Source: Alphaproteobacteria bacterium (GTDB lineage: Bacteria > Pseudomonadota > Alphaproteobacteria > Ferrovibrionales > Ferrovibrionaceae). Taken from it: a stretch of DNA of 64,000 bases. Positions within the stretch are counted from its first letter, which is position 1. Every line of letters begins with the position of its first letter. Positions 16,859-25,131 of the stretch are shown here, one piece after another. The stretch is from assembly GCA_026126215.1 (NCBI GenBank), contig JAHCJQ010000001.1, positions 90,223-154,222 of the forward strand. Reading direction: 5' to 3'. The notes under the pieces were generated by a model. The model had not been told where the DNA came from, made no database searches, and saw only the letters and a list, made by a program, of their open reading frames with translations. The translations under genes were made by a program, and so were the position numbers.

Positions 16859-17913
16859 TCGACCTTGTAGCGCCGGAAGTTGCCAAGGATGACCCGCGGC
16901 GAGAGCGCCACAGGGCCGCGCCGCATCACCTCGATCAGCCCATCGGGCTGCAGAAGCACGATCGCGACCACGATGACGCCGGAGATGATGGTGCTGATCT
17001 CGGCGAACTCCACGCCGATGAACTCGTTCAGCGTGAAGACCAGGAAGACGCCGATCACCGGCCCCCAGACGGTTCCACGTCCGCCAAGGAACACCATGAC
17101 GATGACCTGGAATGTCACCGCGAGATCGAAGGCCGATGTCGTATCGAATGTTCCAAGCCAGATCGATGAGGTGATGCCGACCGCCGCCGCGATCGCCGCG
17201 CTGAGCACGAAGATGGCGAGCTTGACCCCGGCAACCGGTATGCCGATGGCGGAGGCGGCTCCTTCGGCGTCGCGGATCGCCTTGAGCGCCAGTCCCCAGC
17301 GGGAACGCTCCACCAGCGCCACGAGAAGCATGGCCATGCCCGCGAGGCCCGCCATGATGTAGTAGAAAAGCCGGTTGTACTCGACCGCGCTCAGGTCCTG
17401 GAGGCCCGTGAAGGCACCGATATTCTGCGATATGGCGCCATGGAATCCGAAGATGTTGAGGTTCCGCGCACCGTTCAGAAGCGCTTCGCTGACGATCAGC
17501 GTGGCGATGACGAAATAGTGGCCCTGCAGCCGCAGGGTGGGTGCGCCGATCAGCAGCGCCAGGACCGAGGCGAGAAGGATGCCTCCGGCAGCCGCCAGAA
17601 GCACGGGCGCGCCGTTCAGCAACAGGATGGTTGCCCCCAGCGCTCCCAGTCCGAAGAAGGCGGAATGTGCAAGCGACATAAGCCCGACATAGCCGCCGAT
17701 CAGGTTCCAGGACTGGGCAAGCGCGATATACATCAGGATCGTCCCGCCGACGCGCGAGCCATAGGCGCCGGCGAAGAAGGGTAACGCCAGCACAGCGGCG
17801 AGCAGTACCGCAAGACCGGCTGGCCCGCCGATGGTCCGCAGCATGACTGCACGGCCCGGCATGGCCCCGACGGCTTGCCCCCGGGCGTGACTTATCCCGC
17901 CATCAGGCCTCAT
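16855..17913 (-). CDS. Branched-chain/aromatic ABC permease, LivM type
   Basis: The 352-residue permease has about eight to ten membrane segments and the LivM motifs [24 protein letters not shown] and the EAA-like [20 protein letters not shown] loop that contacts the ATPases. A GGAG site lies before the ATG, which overlaps the end of livH by 11 bp. It forms the inner-membrane channel with LivH. Confidence 0.88.
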   Translation of the reverse strand: MRPDGGISHARGQAVGAMPGRAVMLRTIGGPAGLAVLLAAVLALPFFAGAYGSRVGGTILMYIALAQSWNLIGGYVGLMSLAHSAFFGLGALGATILLLNGAPVLLAAAGGILLASVLALLIGAPTLRLQGHYFVIATLIVSEALLNGARNLNIFGFHGAISQNIGAFTGLQDLSAVEYNRLFYYIMAGLAGMAMLLVALVERSRWGLALKAIRDAEGAASAIGIPVAGVKLAIFVLSAAIAAAVGITSSIWLGTFDTTSAFDLAVTFQVIVMVFLGGRGTVWGPVIGVFLVFTLNEFIGVEFAEISTIISGVIVVAIVLLQPDGLIEVMRRGPVALSPRVILGNFRRYKVD

Positions 17914-18775
17914 AGAATCTCCGGCCGAGCAGCCCCGACGGCCTCACCGCCAGAACGAGGAGTACAAGTAGAGTCCCGGCGAGAACGGCATATGTGCCAC
18001 CCCAGAGATTGGCGACGATGCTCGATACCAGTCCCAGAACAAGGGCGCCGACAAGCGGCCCCACCATGCTGCCCAGACCGCCCAGGACAGCGACGATGAG
18101 AACCTGGAGGAACTGGTGATCGCCCATCCCCGGCGAGACGCTGTAGATCACCGCCATCAGGGCGCCCATGGCGCCGGCCAGCGCACTGGAGATGCCGGCG
18201 ACCACGTTGAAGATGAATCTTGGGCGAATGCCCACGAGCTGCGCGGATTCGAAATCCATGCGCGTCGCCCGGATCGCCGTCCCGAGCTCGGTCCTGTCCA
18301 TGAACCACCAGACCAGCGCGGTCAGGCTCAGGGCGAAGAGCATCACCATGATGCGCGCATAGGTGAGGTGAGCGCCGCCGATCTGCACCGAACCGCGCAG
18401 ATGATCCGGCAGCGCCACGCTCCGGTACTCGGCGGTGAAGAGATAGAGGGCAAGTCCGATCAGGATGAGATTGATGCCGTAAGTGAGGGCAATCGACAGG
18501 GAATGCGGGCCGCGCATCACGTAGTCGAGCAGCAGGCGCTGCAGGAGCCAGCCGAACACGAACATCACTGTCATCACGATAGGGACGGCAGCGATCGGAT
18601 CCATGCCCCAGAGGGCAAGGCCATAAGCGGCATAAGCCCCAAGCATGATCATGGCGGCATAGGCAATGTTCAGGACATTCAGCACGCCCCATACAAGCGC
18701 GAAGCCCAGCGCCCCGATGGCGTAAAGCCCCCCGAGAAGAAGGGCGTCAAACCCTATCTGCAATGCTAGCGACAT
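17903..18775 (-). CDS. Branched-chain/aromatic ABC permease, LivH type
   Basis: The 290-residue permease is the first gene of the long minus-strand operon. It shows LivH family features: LGGLYAIGALGFALVWGVLN at the N-terminus, the IRATRMDFESAQLVGIRP coupling loop and VAVLGGLGSMVGPLVGALVLG near the end, with about eight membrane helices. Its upstream region carries an almost perfect 17-bp palindrome that may be the operator for the operon. Confidence 0.9.
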   Translation of the reverse strand: MSLALQIGFDALLLGGLYAIGALGFALVWGVLNVLNIAYAAMIMLGAYAAYGLALWGMDPIAAVPIVMTVMFVFGWLLQRLLLDYVMRGPHSLSIALTYGINLILIGLALYLFTAEYRSVALPDHLRGSVQIGGAHLTYARIMVMLFALSLTALVWWFMDRTELGTAIRATRMDFESAQLVGIRPRFIFNVVAGISSALAGAMGALMAVIYSVSPGMGDHQFLQVLIVAVLGGLGSMVGPLVGALVLGLVSSIVANLWGGTYAVLAGTLLVLLVLAVRPSGLLGRRFYEA

Positions 18776-19240
18776 CGAAATTTCGCGACTTTCCCCTTTT
18801 CCGACTCGGTATCATCAGATTACGCACTGCGCAATACATTTCGCATTTTCAGCAGGGCGCGCCGTGAAAGTTTTTCGGTCCTGACCAGCCGCGGGGTTCG
18901 CCTGCGGCTGTCAGCGTTTCATCGGGCAGCGCCGATGCGCCATCAGGTTGAAGGACTGCGGTCCCGCGCCCCGACCGCCGTTCGGTCGCGCGCCATGGTG
19001 TCGACGATGTTCTCGATCGGCGACCGGTTCATCGCCGCGCGGCGTCAGCGCGGAACGCGGAAGGCAAGAGATCGGAAGTCGGCGTCCCGTGACCCTGTCT
19101 CATCGGCCGGACCGGACAGGCACTCGCATTGCGCCGACGATCCGGCATGAAGGTGGTTTGCCGAGGACACATGCTCGTCCGCGCAGGCGCGCGCGATCGC
19201 GCTGATCGCACCGACCGGCAGCCCGCCGGGGCACGACGGC
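18776..19240. promoter_or_regulatory. livH upstream region; no gene seen
   Basis: Apart from the palindrome at 18819-18835, nothing coding is supported here. On the minus strand TTGCGC, 17 bp, then TACCGA could be a promoter whose -35 box lies within the palindrome. Short reading frames in this stretch have no recognisable features. Confidence 0.4.
18819..18835. promoter_or_regulatory. 17-bp palindrome upstream of livH, candidate IclR operator
   Basis: ATTACGCACTGCGCAAT is symmetric except for its centre and one pair of positions (ATTRCGCA-S-TGCGYAAT). It lies about 45-60 bp before the livH start. Elements of the same sequence recur upstream of the Rieske gene and in the amidase/iclR intergenic region. 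Confidence 0.5.
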
Positions 19241-20545
19241 CTAATGGCCGGCGCGCCGTGTCGGCGCGATCTGTTTCGCAAGAACCTTGTCAACGCGGCG
19301 GCCATCAAGGTCGAGCACCTCGATGCGCCAGCCGTGCCTGTTGAAGGAGTCCCCTTCCTTGGGCAGGATTCCAAAGCCTTCCAGAACGAAGCCCGCCACC
19401 GTGTGATAGGTCCGCTTCTCGGGCACCGGAATGCCTAGCAATTCGCTGAAATCGTCGACCGGCATCCACCCCGATATCAGGTAAGACCCATCTTCGCGGA
19501 GGATGGCCGCCGGTTCGCCGGCGCCCTCGTTCATGCGAAAGATGCCGACGATACTCTCCAGGATGTCTGTCGTCGTCACCAGTCCCTGGAAATGTCCATA
19601 TTCGTCATGGACCAGGCCAACATGGACCGAAGATTCCTTGAAAATGTTCACGACATCGCGAGCGTCCACGGTTTCCGGGATAATTGGCGCCTGACGGATG
19701 AAGCTGCGGATCTCTGGTTCGGTCCCGGTCAGATAAGCATCGAGAAGGTCCTTGGCTTGGATAATCCCGAGTACATGATCGGGATTTCCTTCGTGGACGG
19801 GCAAGCGTGAGTGCGGGCTTTTGCAGATGGCCATGCGAATGGCCTCCGGACTGTCGGTGAGATCGATCATGTCCACGTCTCGGCGGGGCGTCATCACCGC
19901 ACCGACCGGCCGGTCGGCGAGGCGCAGGACCCCGGCGATCATCTCTTTTTCACCGGGTTCGAGCACGCCCGCGTGCTCGGCTTCCACAACGAGCATGCGG
20001 ATTTCGTCCTCGGTCACGCCCGGCTGTGGTTGCTCGCGATACCCGAGGAGCCAAAGCACAGCCTTGCCCGAGAGATCGAGGAGCCGGACCAGGGGTGAGG
20101 CGCCTTTCGCGAGCAGGGTCATGGCCGGAGCGACCCGGACCGCGATTCGCTCCGGATTCCGAAGTGCAATCTGCTTGGGGACCAGCTCGCCGATGATCAA
20201 TGAGGCGTACGTGATGGCCGCGACGACCGTTCCGACCCCGATCGTGTCGGCGGCCCCGCGCGCGATCGAGAGCCCGCTCAGCCAGTCAGCCAGACGGAGC
20301 CCCAATGTCGCTCCTGAGAATGCCCCTGAGAGTACGCCCACGAGAGTGATTCCGATCTGGACGGTGGAAAGAAACCTGCCCGGATCCGATGCAAGCGCGA
20401 GGGCGCGGCTGGAGCCCTTTATGCCCTCTTTGAGCATTGCGCGGAGACGGGTTGGTCGGGACGAGACGATCGCCAGTTCGGCCATGGCCAAGAGCCCATT
20501 GAGACCGATCAGACCGGCCACGACTGCAATCTCTAGGGAGATCAT
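19241..20545 (-). CDS. CNNM/CBS-domain membrane protein (HlyC/CorC/TlyC family)
   Basis: The 434-residue protein has an N-terminal CNNM membrane domain (about residues 1-190, with NGLLAMAELAIVSSRPTRL and IGELVPKQIALRNPE), a CBS pair (VMTPRRDVDMIDL to DILESIVG) and a C-terminal CorC_HlyC domain (GSYLISGWMPVDDFSELLG). Such proteins are inner-membrane divalent-cation exporters or regulators. Older hemolysin labels are misleading. The ATG used follows a TTG codon that could also initiate. It appears to be the last core gene before the putative island. Confidence 0.9.
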   Translation of the reverse strand: MISLEIAVVAGLIGLNGLLAMAELAIVSSRPTRLRAMLKEGIKGSSRALALASDPGRFLSTVQIGITLVGVLSGAFSGATLGLRLADWLSGLSIARGAADTIGVGTVVAAITYASLIIGELVPKQIALRNPERIAVRVAPAMTLLAKGASPLVRLLDLSGKAVLWLLGYREQPQPGVTEDEIRMLVVEAEHAGVLEPGEKEMIAGVLRLADRPVGAVMTPRRDVDMIDLTDSPEAIRMAICKSPHSRLPVHEGNPDHVLGIIQAKDLLDAYLTGTEPEIRSFIRQAPIIPETVDARDVVNIFKESSVHVGLVHDEYGHFQGLVTTTDILESIVGIFRMNEGAGEPAAILREDGSYLISGWMPVDDFSELLGIPVPEKRTYHTVAGFVLEGFGILPKEGDSFNRHGWRIEVLDLDGRRVDKVLAKQIAPTRRAGH

Positions 20546-20842
20546 CAAGAAGCAGAAGCCTCCGCCTCTGGGGAAAGAAACCGAAATATTTTGCCTGCGC
20601 GCATGGGCGCAACAGTGACCGTCTTTGCCCGGATCGAGTTCCTATGCACCTCCAAAGGCTACTCGCATTGCGTCACTTCTCGTCCCGCCTGCGTACTGCA
20701 CGAGTCGCCGGGAGCAGTCGTAAGCCTCGGGAATGATGTGATATGGCATTGCGCTTTCATGCAACACGGAATCCAAAGGCGAGTCGCCGCAATCCTGGCG
20801 CTGGCGGAGGAGCGCCGCGGCGCGGGATCTGCTTTGGCCAAC

Positions 20843-20876
20843 AAAAAACGCCCCGACCTTGCTGGATCGGGGCGTT
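20843..20876 (-). terminator. Intrinsic terminator, minus strand
   Basis: A 10-bp perfect stem (AACGCCCCGA with TCGGGGCGTT) with a 10-base loop is followed on the minus strand by a run of six T. It sits exactly where the terminator of a minus-strand tRNA gene ending at 20886 would lie. Confidence 0.8.
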
Positions 20877-20885
20877 TGCTGTCGG

Positions 20886-20909
20886 TGGTTGCGGGGACAC
20901 GCCTCAACC
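20886..20909 (-). other. Possible attachment site: 3' remnant of initiator tRNA-Met gene
   Basis: On the minus strand this ends CCCCGCAACCA, identical to the last 11 bases of typical bacterial tRNA-fMet genes, after a degraded GGTT-A T-arm start. The remaining tRNA is absent. A terminator follows directly. This is what remains when an island integrates into the 3' end of a tRNA gene. An intact copy would be expected beyond the right window edge. Confidence 0.4.
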
Positions 20910-21282
20910 ATTACCGAACAAGTATCTATCGCAAAAAATACTCGTCTGGAAACGTACCAAGAAACAGATGACACAAAGCCAGACAATATTGGCATAATTT
21001 CTGTCAATAGACATTTAGCGTCCTAGCTATTTGTTATGACAATAGGTTTACGCATTACTCGCCAGTTCCTTTTCTTGAATTTTGACAGCACAGATCCTCG
21101 ATCATTCTGTTTGAACGCATGTGACTCGAGCCGTGGATAAGTGGCGAGCCCGTTTTCCAAGAAGCGGAGCTCAAATACACCGCTTTTTATACCATATTTT
21201 TTCTCCAGAAATACCACAATTGGCATAGACCTCAGCCTCGGTCAGACCTTAACCTCTCCGCATCATGAATGAGGTCGTGGAC

Positions 21283-21564
21283 ATGATCGCCATCTCCGAG
21301 CACGCCAAGCGTAGATGCCAGACTCGTGGCATCCGTTCCGACTTCCTGGTCGCGTTGATTGTGAATGCCGACATGGATTTCGCGGTCGGGGACAATTGCC
21401 GCATGCTTCGCGTGAGCCGCCGCCAAGCCAAAGCACTGAGCCGGTACGACAATATCGATCGTTACGGGGTGATCTGGAGCGATGACAACCAGAAGATTGT
21501 TTCCGTCATCCCGATCCATGACGGCCCGAAGGGGCGTCGCTATCGGCGGCAGTACTGCCAATGA
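21283..21564 (+). CDS. Small conserved protein, DUF4258-like
   Basis: The 93-residue protein begins MIAISEHAKRRCQTRGIRSD, with the H-x4-R-x2-Q-RGI pattern of small DUF4258-like proteins, and ends with SVIPIHDGPKGRRYRRQYC. The start was set by alignment with the paralogue at 32327-32596, which also begins four to five residues before this motif, and by a GAGGT site. An ATG 18 bp upstream is possible. Its stop overlaps the next start (ATGA). Function is unknown. A toxin-like or nucleic-acid role is only a guess. Confidence 0.7.
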   Translation: MIAISEHAKRRCQTRGIRSDFLVALIVNADMDFAVGDNCRMLRVSRRQAKALSRYDNIDRYGVIWSDDNQKIVSVIPIHDGPKGRRYRRQYCQ

Positions 21565-23141
21565 GCAGCAACATCATTCCTTTCGTACTACCCGCAGAGA
21601 AACAGGGGAGCCGAGAATTGCCAGCCGATCGTGCGAAAGAGGAACAGGAACACGAGCACAAACAGCGCTCGCAGGAGCTGGTGCAACTGAATAGGCTTCG
21701 CGAGCAAATAAGTCGCGAGAAGAGCGAAGGCAGGAAGGGGCCAATATTTGGTCGCAATGAGCTCATTCTGGCCGCACAGGCGGTGGACCGTCTGGTTGGA
21801 AAAGTTTGCACCTTGAAAGGGGCAAAGATCTCGGACATCCAGGAGTGTCTGACCGGCAACCTTGCCCGTCTGGAGCGCTTTCGCGTCGATCTTGATCTCC
21901 AGACTGAGCAGTTGAGCGAGACCGATCTGACGAGGATCCGGAAGCGGCTCACGCAGAAAATTGAGCCCTACCTTGAACTCACGAGAATACTGGCTCACCA
22001 CTACGGTCTCGACGCTATTGAAGAACAGATCGCAATTCTGCGCCCTACCGTCTTTGCTCGATTCAGGCAAGCAACGCCGGAAACGGACGCGCTTGACCTC
22101 GAAGCAGCAGGACATCTCACCTTGCGCCTGAACGCCGTGGCGCAGCGCGTCATTCGACAAACTGCACTGGTAGCCCTGTTCAGGCGCATGCAAAAGATTC
22201 CAGGCATATGGTCGTTCGAGGAGAAAACCTTCAGACGCTCGGAAATGAGATGTCTACGGCCGATCCCCTACGCTGGATGGAACGAGTATTGGGGTGAAGC
22301 GCCGCCGTTACCCTCTGTGCCGTTGATGCGGTTCCTTCACAGCGTCGTGCCTCTGGATGTGATCGTGGGCGAAGACCCGGGAGTTACACCGCGCAAGGCG
22401 CTTCTGGGCCTGTTCCGTCAAATCGGCCTGGCCCTAGGTCCCACATCATCGGTTGAACAGATCGGGCCTCTGTACGAGACGCGGCCATATTTCGAGCTGG
22501 TTTTCGTCGACACCGAAGACAAGAGAAAACAGTATGACCTTGGCGCCACGTTTGGCCCTCATCTGGAACTTGTCCTTGAACACTGGACCGGTGCTCAGCT
22601 TCGACCAAACCACACTGTCGAGAACCTGGCGGAGCATGGCCGAACCTCAGTCAGAGATGGTGATGCCTGGAAGCCGATCCGTTCCATTGGCCCACTGATT
22701 GCCGTCTCTTTCGAGCAAATTATGTCTGCTGTTGCAGGAAACCCTGCGCACCATCCCTTCCTTTGGGACTTTTACCCTCTTGAAGACGAGAGATGGGGTT
22801 GTGAGTACTGGTACTTTTCGTGGACGCCAGTTCGTGCTGATTACACAGCCTATTGGCTAGACCGAGATACTGATCTCCCCGGCACTTGCCGAACGCTTCT
22901 CGAGCCGGGCGGTTCACCCGCCTCGCCGCTTTATCCCAGCGGAACCATCGCCTCTGAAGTCGAGTGCGCGATCGCCAGCAACGCTCTTGAAAAAGACCTC
23001 CGTTCCGCTGTCACCGAAATCCGGACAGCGTTCGAGAGATGGGAACAACAATGGCGAGAATCGGCAGCACGTGAAACCGACCGCCTGGTCAATGAGCTGA
23101 CGCAGGATGCGTCCGCCGAAGCTGATGGTTTACCGGAATAG
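21561..23141 (+). CDS. Uncharacterised 526-residue protein with N-terminal coiled coil
   Basis: I do not recognise this protein. Residues 20-60 are highly charged (EEQEHEHKQRSQELVQLNRLRE) and likely coiled coil. Residues 60-220 look helical, and the remainder is mixed with aromatic-rich segments (WNEYWGEAPPLP, CEYWYFSWTPVRADYTAYWL). A charged helix closes the protein. No signal peptide, membrane helix, Walker motif or nuclease motif was seen. It is the central gene of a four-gene plus-strand block, coupled by ATGA overlap to the small gene before it. Confidence 0.7.
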   Translation: MSSNIIPFVLPAEKQGSRELPADRAKEEQEHEHKQRSQELVQLNRLREQISREKSEGRKGPIFGRNELILAAQAVDRLVGKVCTLKGAKISDIQECLTGNLARLERFRVDLDLQTEQLSETDLTRIRKRLTQKIEPYLELTRILAHHYGLDAIEEQIAILRPTVFARFRQATPETDALDLEAAGHLTLRLNAVAQRVIRQTALVALFRRMQKIPGIWSFEEKTFRRSEMRCLRPIPYAGWNEYWGEAPPLPSVPLMRFLHSVVPLDVIVGEDPGVTPRKALLGLFRQIGLALGPTSSVEQIGPLYETRPYFELVFVDTEDKRKQYDLGATFGPHLELVLEHWTGAQLRPNHTVENLAEHGRTSVRDGDAWKPIRSIGPLIAVSFEQIMSAVAGNPAHHPFLWDFYPLEDERWGCEYWYFSWTPVRADYTAYWLDRDTDLPGTCRTLLEPGGSPASPLYPSGTIASEVECAIASNALEKDLRSAVTEIRTAFERWEQQWRESAARETDRLVNELTQDASAEADGLPE

Positions 23142-23189
23142 GCTTACTGCCAATTCCTTTCCGCATGAATGTTTGACAGGAGATTGAGA

Positions 23190-23603
23190 ATGGACCTCGA
23201 CACGTTCAGGCATCTGCCCGCCCACCGAAAGAAGACTCTTATTGAGAATGCGAAGCGCACGCTTTGCCGGCAGCCTGACAATGCACTTGCGCGTCATATT
23301 CTCGCAATCGCGAAGGACTGCGATCTCTTGTCTCACCGAAACAGGGCCGTGAAGAACCGCAACAAGATCACATGGACGCCTCACGGCCACGATACGGTCA
23401 GCTATGGCCTCGTCGACAACAAGCGTTTGGCCATCATTCGAAAGTTCGAGAACCACAACAGCAGGAATAATGAAGTCTACGAGGTCGAAGTCGCGGGAAG
23501 GGTGCTCCCCGATCGATATCGCTACTTACGCGATGCCCACAAAGCTGCAGAGGATGCACTCGCCAACACATTGGCCCACTCAAAGTCAGTTGCGCAGAAT
23601 TGA
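23190..23603 (+). CDS. Uncharacterised 137-residue protein
   Basis: The product starts MDLDTFRHLPAHRKKTLIEN with an AGGAGA site ahead of the ATG. The first 60 residues are helical and basic. The rest has a predicted beta-strand run (DTVSYGLVDNKRLAIIRKF, NEVYEVEVAGRV). No family was recognised. It begins 48 bp after the 526-residue gene and ends 31 bp before a nuclease gene, consistent with one operon. Confidence 0.65.
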   Translation: MDLDTFRHLPAHRKKTLIENAKRTLCRQPDNALARHILAIAKDCDLLSHRNRAVKNRNKITWTPHGHDTVSYGLVDNKRLAIIRKFENHNSRNNEVYEVEVAGRVLPDRYRYLRDAHKAAEDALANTLAHSKSVAQN

Positions 23604-23634
23604 TACTTCGGCCCGCAACGAAGAGGCAGAGGCC

Positions 23635-24621
23635 ATGTCAGCAAGATCTTCCAAACCTGCGGTATTCGCTGATGTCTGGTGGCAAACAATCCCCGCACTC
23701 CCAACCTCGCCAAGCTCTCAAGCCTATTTTGCTCTGCGTCGCGTATGGGGCGACCATACGATCGCTGGCGCCAGGAGTTTCTATCGCCTCGGCTCGGAAG
23801 ATAACGTGACTCCGGCACTTTTTCAGAACTGGGCAATATTCGGCGGCCGCACTTGGCTGCCTGACCTCGTTTCACACTGTGGCGGCACAGTTCTCGGAGC
23901 CGTGACACACGTCCAGTGGGCCTATGCGTGCGAAGAGGTGCTGGATCAAAGACTAAGGCCTGACCATGGACGCGACTTTGTAACGCCGGATATCATGCTC
24001 AGATGGGAGGATGAGGCTGGCGAGGGACTACTGGTTATCGAGGTCAAGAAGCCGGGGACTGCCGTAGAGGCAAAGGACTACCGTAAACTGGCTACGTATT
24101 GCGACCTCCCCAGCACCAGAAGCATCGGACGCCGCCATGGCTGCTTCCTGCTCGGTGAAAGTGCCGCACGACGGACGAATCACGTCTCGCATGGAGAATT
24201 CCCGATTCTGACGTGGGAACAACTGGCTGACATGCAACTTCGCTGGACGGAGAAGCTCGATGTTCCCGACCGGATCAGGCAGAGAGCGCGCGCTTGGCTG
24301 GTTCGGCACTTTGACTTCTACGGTGTCCGGGTAGAAGCTCTTGCCGCGCCACAATCCTTTGGTCCAGCGTTTGGCAGTGAAGCGTCGCATCGGACGATTT
24401 CCAAGCTTGAAATTCCCGAATCCCTGAAGCTCTTCTTTCTTGGATCGGAGTGTGCCGAAGCGCTTCGGCAGGGGCTTCAGCCAGTTGCGCCACTTCGATG
24501 GCTTGAGGAAGAACCAACGGCGAATGACATCCGACGGAGAAAGTTCCAATCCACCGACGATCGACGCATCAATCGATGGAACCGAAGCTGGAACGCCGCC
24601 GCGGAAAGAACCTGGACGTGA
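23635..24621 (+). CDS. PD-(D/E)xK nuclease-like protein
   Basis: The 328-residue protein has a clear PD-(D/E)xK core around residues 100-130: VTPDIMLRW, then LLVIEVKKPG after about 10 residues, giving the Asp...Glu-x-Lys catalytic set of restriction-like nucleases. A following helix (EAKDYRKLATYCDLP) fits the fold. The upstream in-frame extension overlaps the previous gene and was rejected. It is the last gene of the 21.3-24.6 kb block and gives that block a plausible nucleic-acid-cutting effector. The target is unknown. Confidence 0.7.
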   Translation: MSARSSKPAVFADVWWQTIPALPTSPSSQAYFALRRVWGDHTIAGARSFYRLGSEDNVTPALFQNWAIFGGRTWLPDLVSHCGGTVLGAVTHVQWAYACEEVLDQRLRPDHGRDFVTPDIMLRWEDEAGEGLLVIEVKKPGTAVEAKDYRKLATYCDLPSTRSIGRRHGCFLLGESAARRTNHVSHGEFPILTWEQLADMQLRWTEKLDVPDRIRQRARAWLVRHFDFYGVRVEALAAPQSFGPAFGSEASHRTISKLEIPESLKLFFLGSECAEALRQGLQPVAPLRWLEEEPTANDIRRRKFQSTDDRRINRWNRSWNAAAERTWT

Positions 24622-24694
24622 GACGGTTTCCGCAGCATGACGGGTACTCGGTGAACGCAAGGGACCTTTGATCAGTAACCTTGGTTCTGTGCTC

Positions 24695-25075
24695 TCAGCT
24701 CGTATACCCCCGCGCCCGCATGCAGGCATCGATGCTGTCGCTGTAATCAGTGACGGCCTTGATCCCACCGACGATCAGGCCGAGACCGGCGCCGGCCGCC
24801 GCGCCGATCGCCGCACCTTCCCCGGCGCCGCCATGGATGGCGCCGTGGACCACGCCGTGATAGCTGCCCAGGGCCGCGCCGATCAGGATCGCGCCGAGCG
24901 GCCAGCGGATGCCGTGGCCCTGTTCCGCCGCCCGGTCGCGGCAGACGCCGAGATCCGCCTCGAGATCGTCAGCCCCGATCGCCGCCGGCCGGTCCGGCAG
25001 TGGGCGATAGCTGCTGCAGGCCGGCCCAAGCAGCAGAATGCCAAGGGCAGTACAGACGATCAGTCCTCGCACCAC
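24695..25075 (-). CDS. Lipoprotein with glycine-zipper domain
   Basis: The 126-residue product has a lipoprotein signal (GLIVCTALGILLLGPAC, lipid attached at the Cys) and a glycine zipper (GAILIGAALGSYHGVVHGAI to GAAAGAGLGLIVGG). It is probably anchored in the inner or outer membrane. The start is GTG, preceded by GGGGAGGGGG. An ATG 39 bp upstream lacks a good site. It ends 73 bp after the nuclease gene, on the other strand, and is not obviously related to it. Confidence 0.7.
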   Translation of the reverse strand: MVRGLIVCTALGILLLGPACSSYRPLPDRPAAIGADDLEADLGVCRDRAAEQGHGIRWPLGAILIGAALGSYHGVVHGAIHGGAGEGAAIGAAAGAGLGLIVGGIKAVTDYSDSIDACMRARGYTS

Positions 25076-25131
25076 TCGCCCCCTCCCCTGCCGCCCGGCG
25101 ACCTGATGGCCCATGCCGTATCACCCCTGCC

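Larger units (their letters stand above)
20546..21282. other. Intergenic region at putative island junction
   Basis: No gene is supported. It contains a minus-strand terminator (20843-20876) and a short match to the 3' end of an initiator tRNA gene (20886-20909). To the right of these, base composition becomes visibly more AT-rich up to the first island gene. Confidence 0.5.

Noticed and set aside
20591..21007. Overlapping frames around the terminator and tRNA remnant
   Set aside because: They run through a clear terminator and the tRNA end and have no protein-like features.
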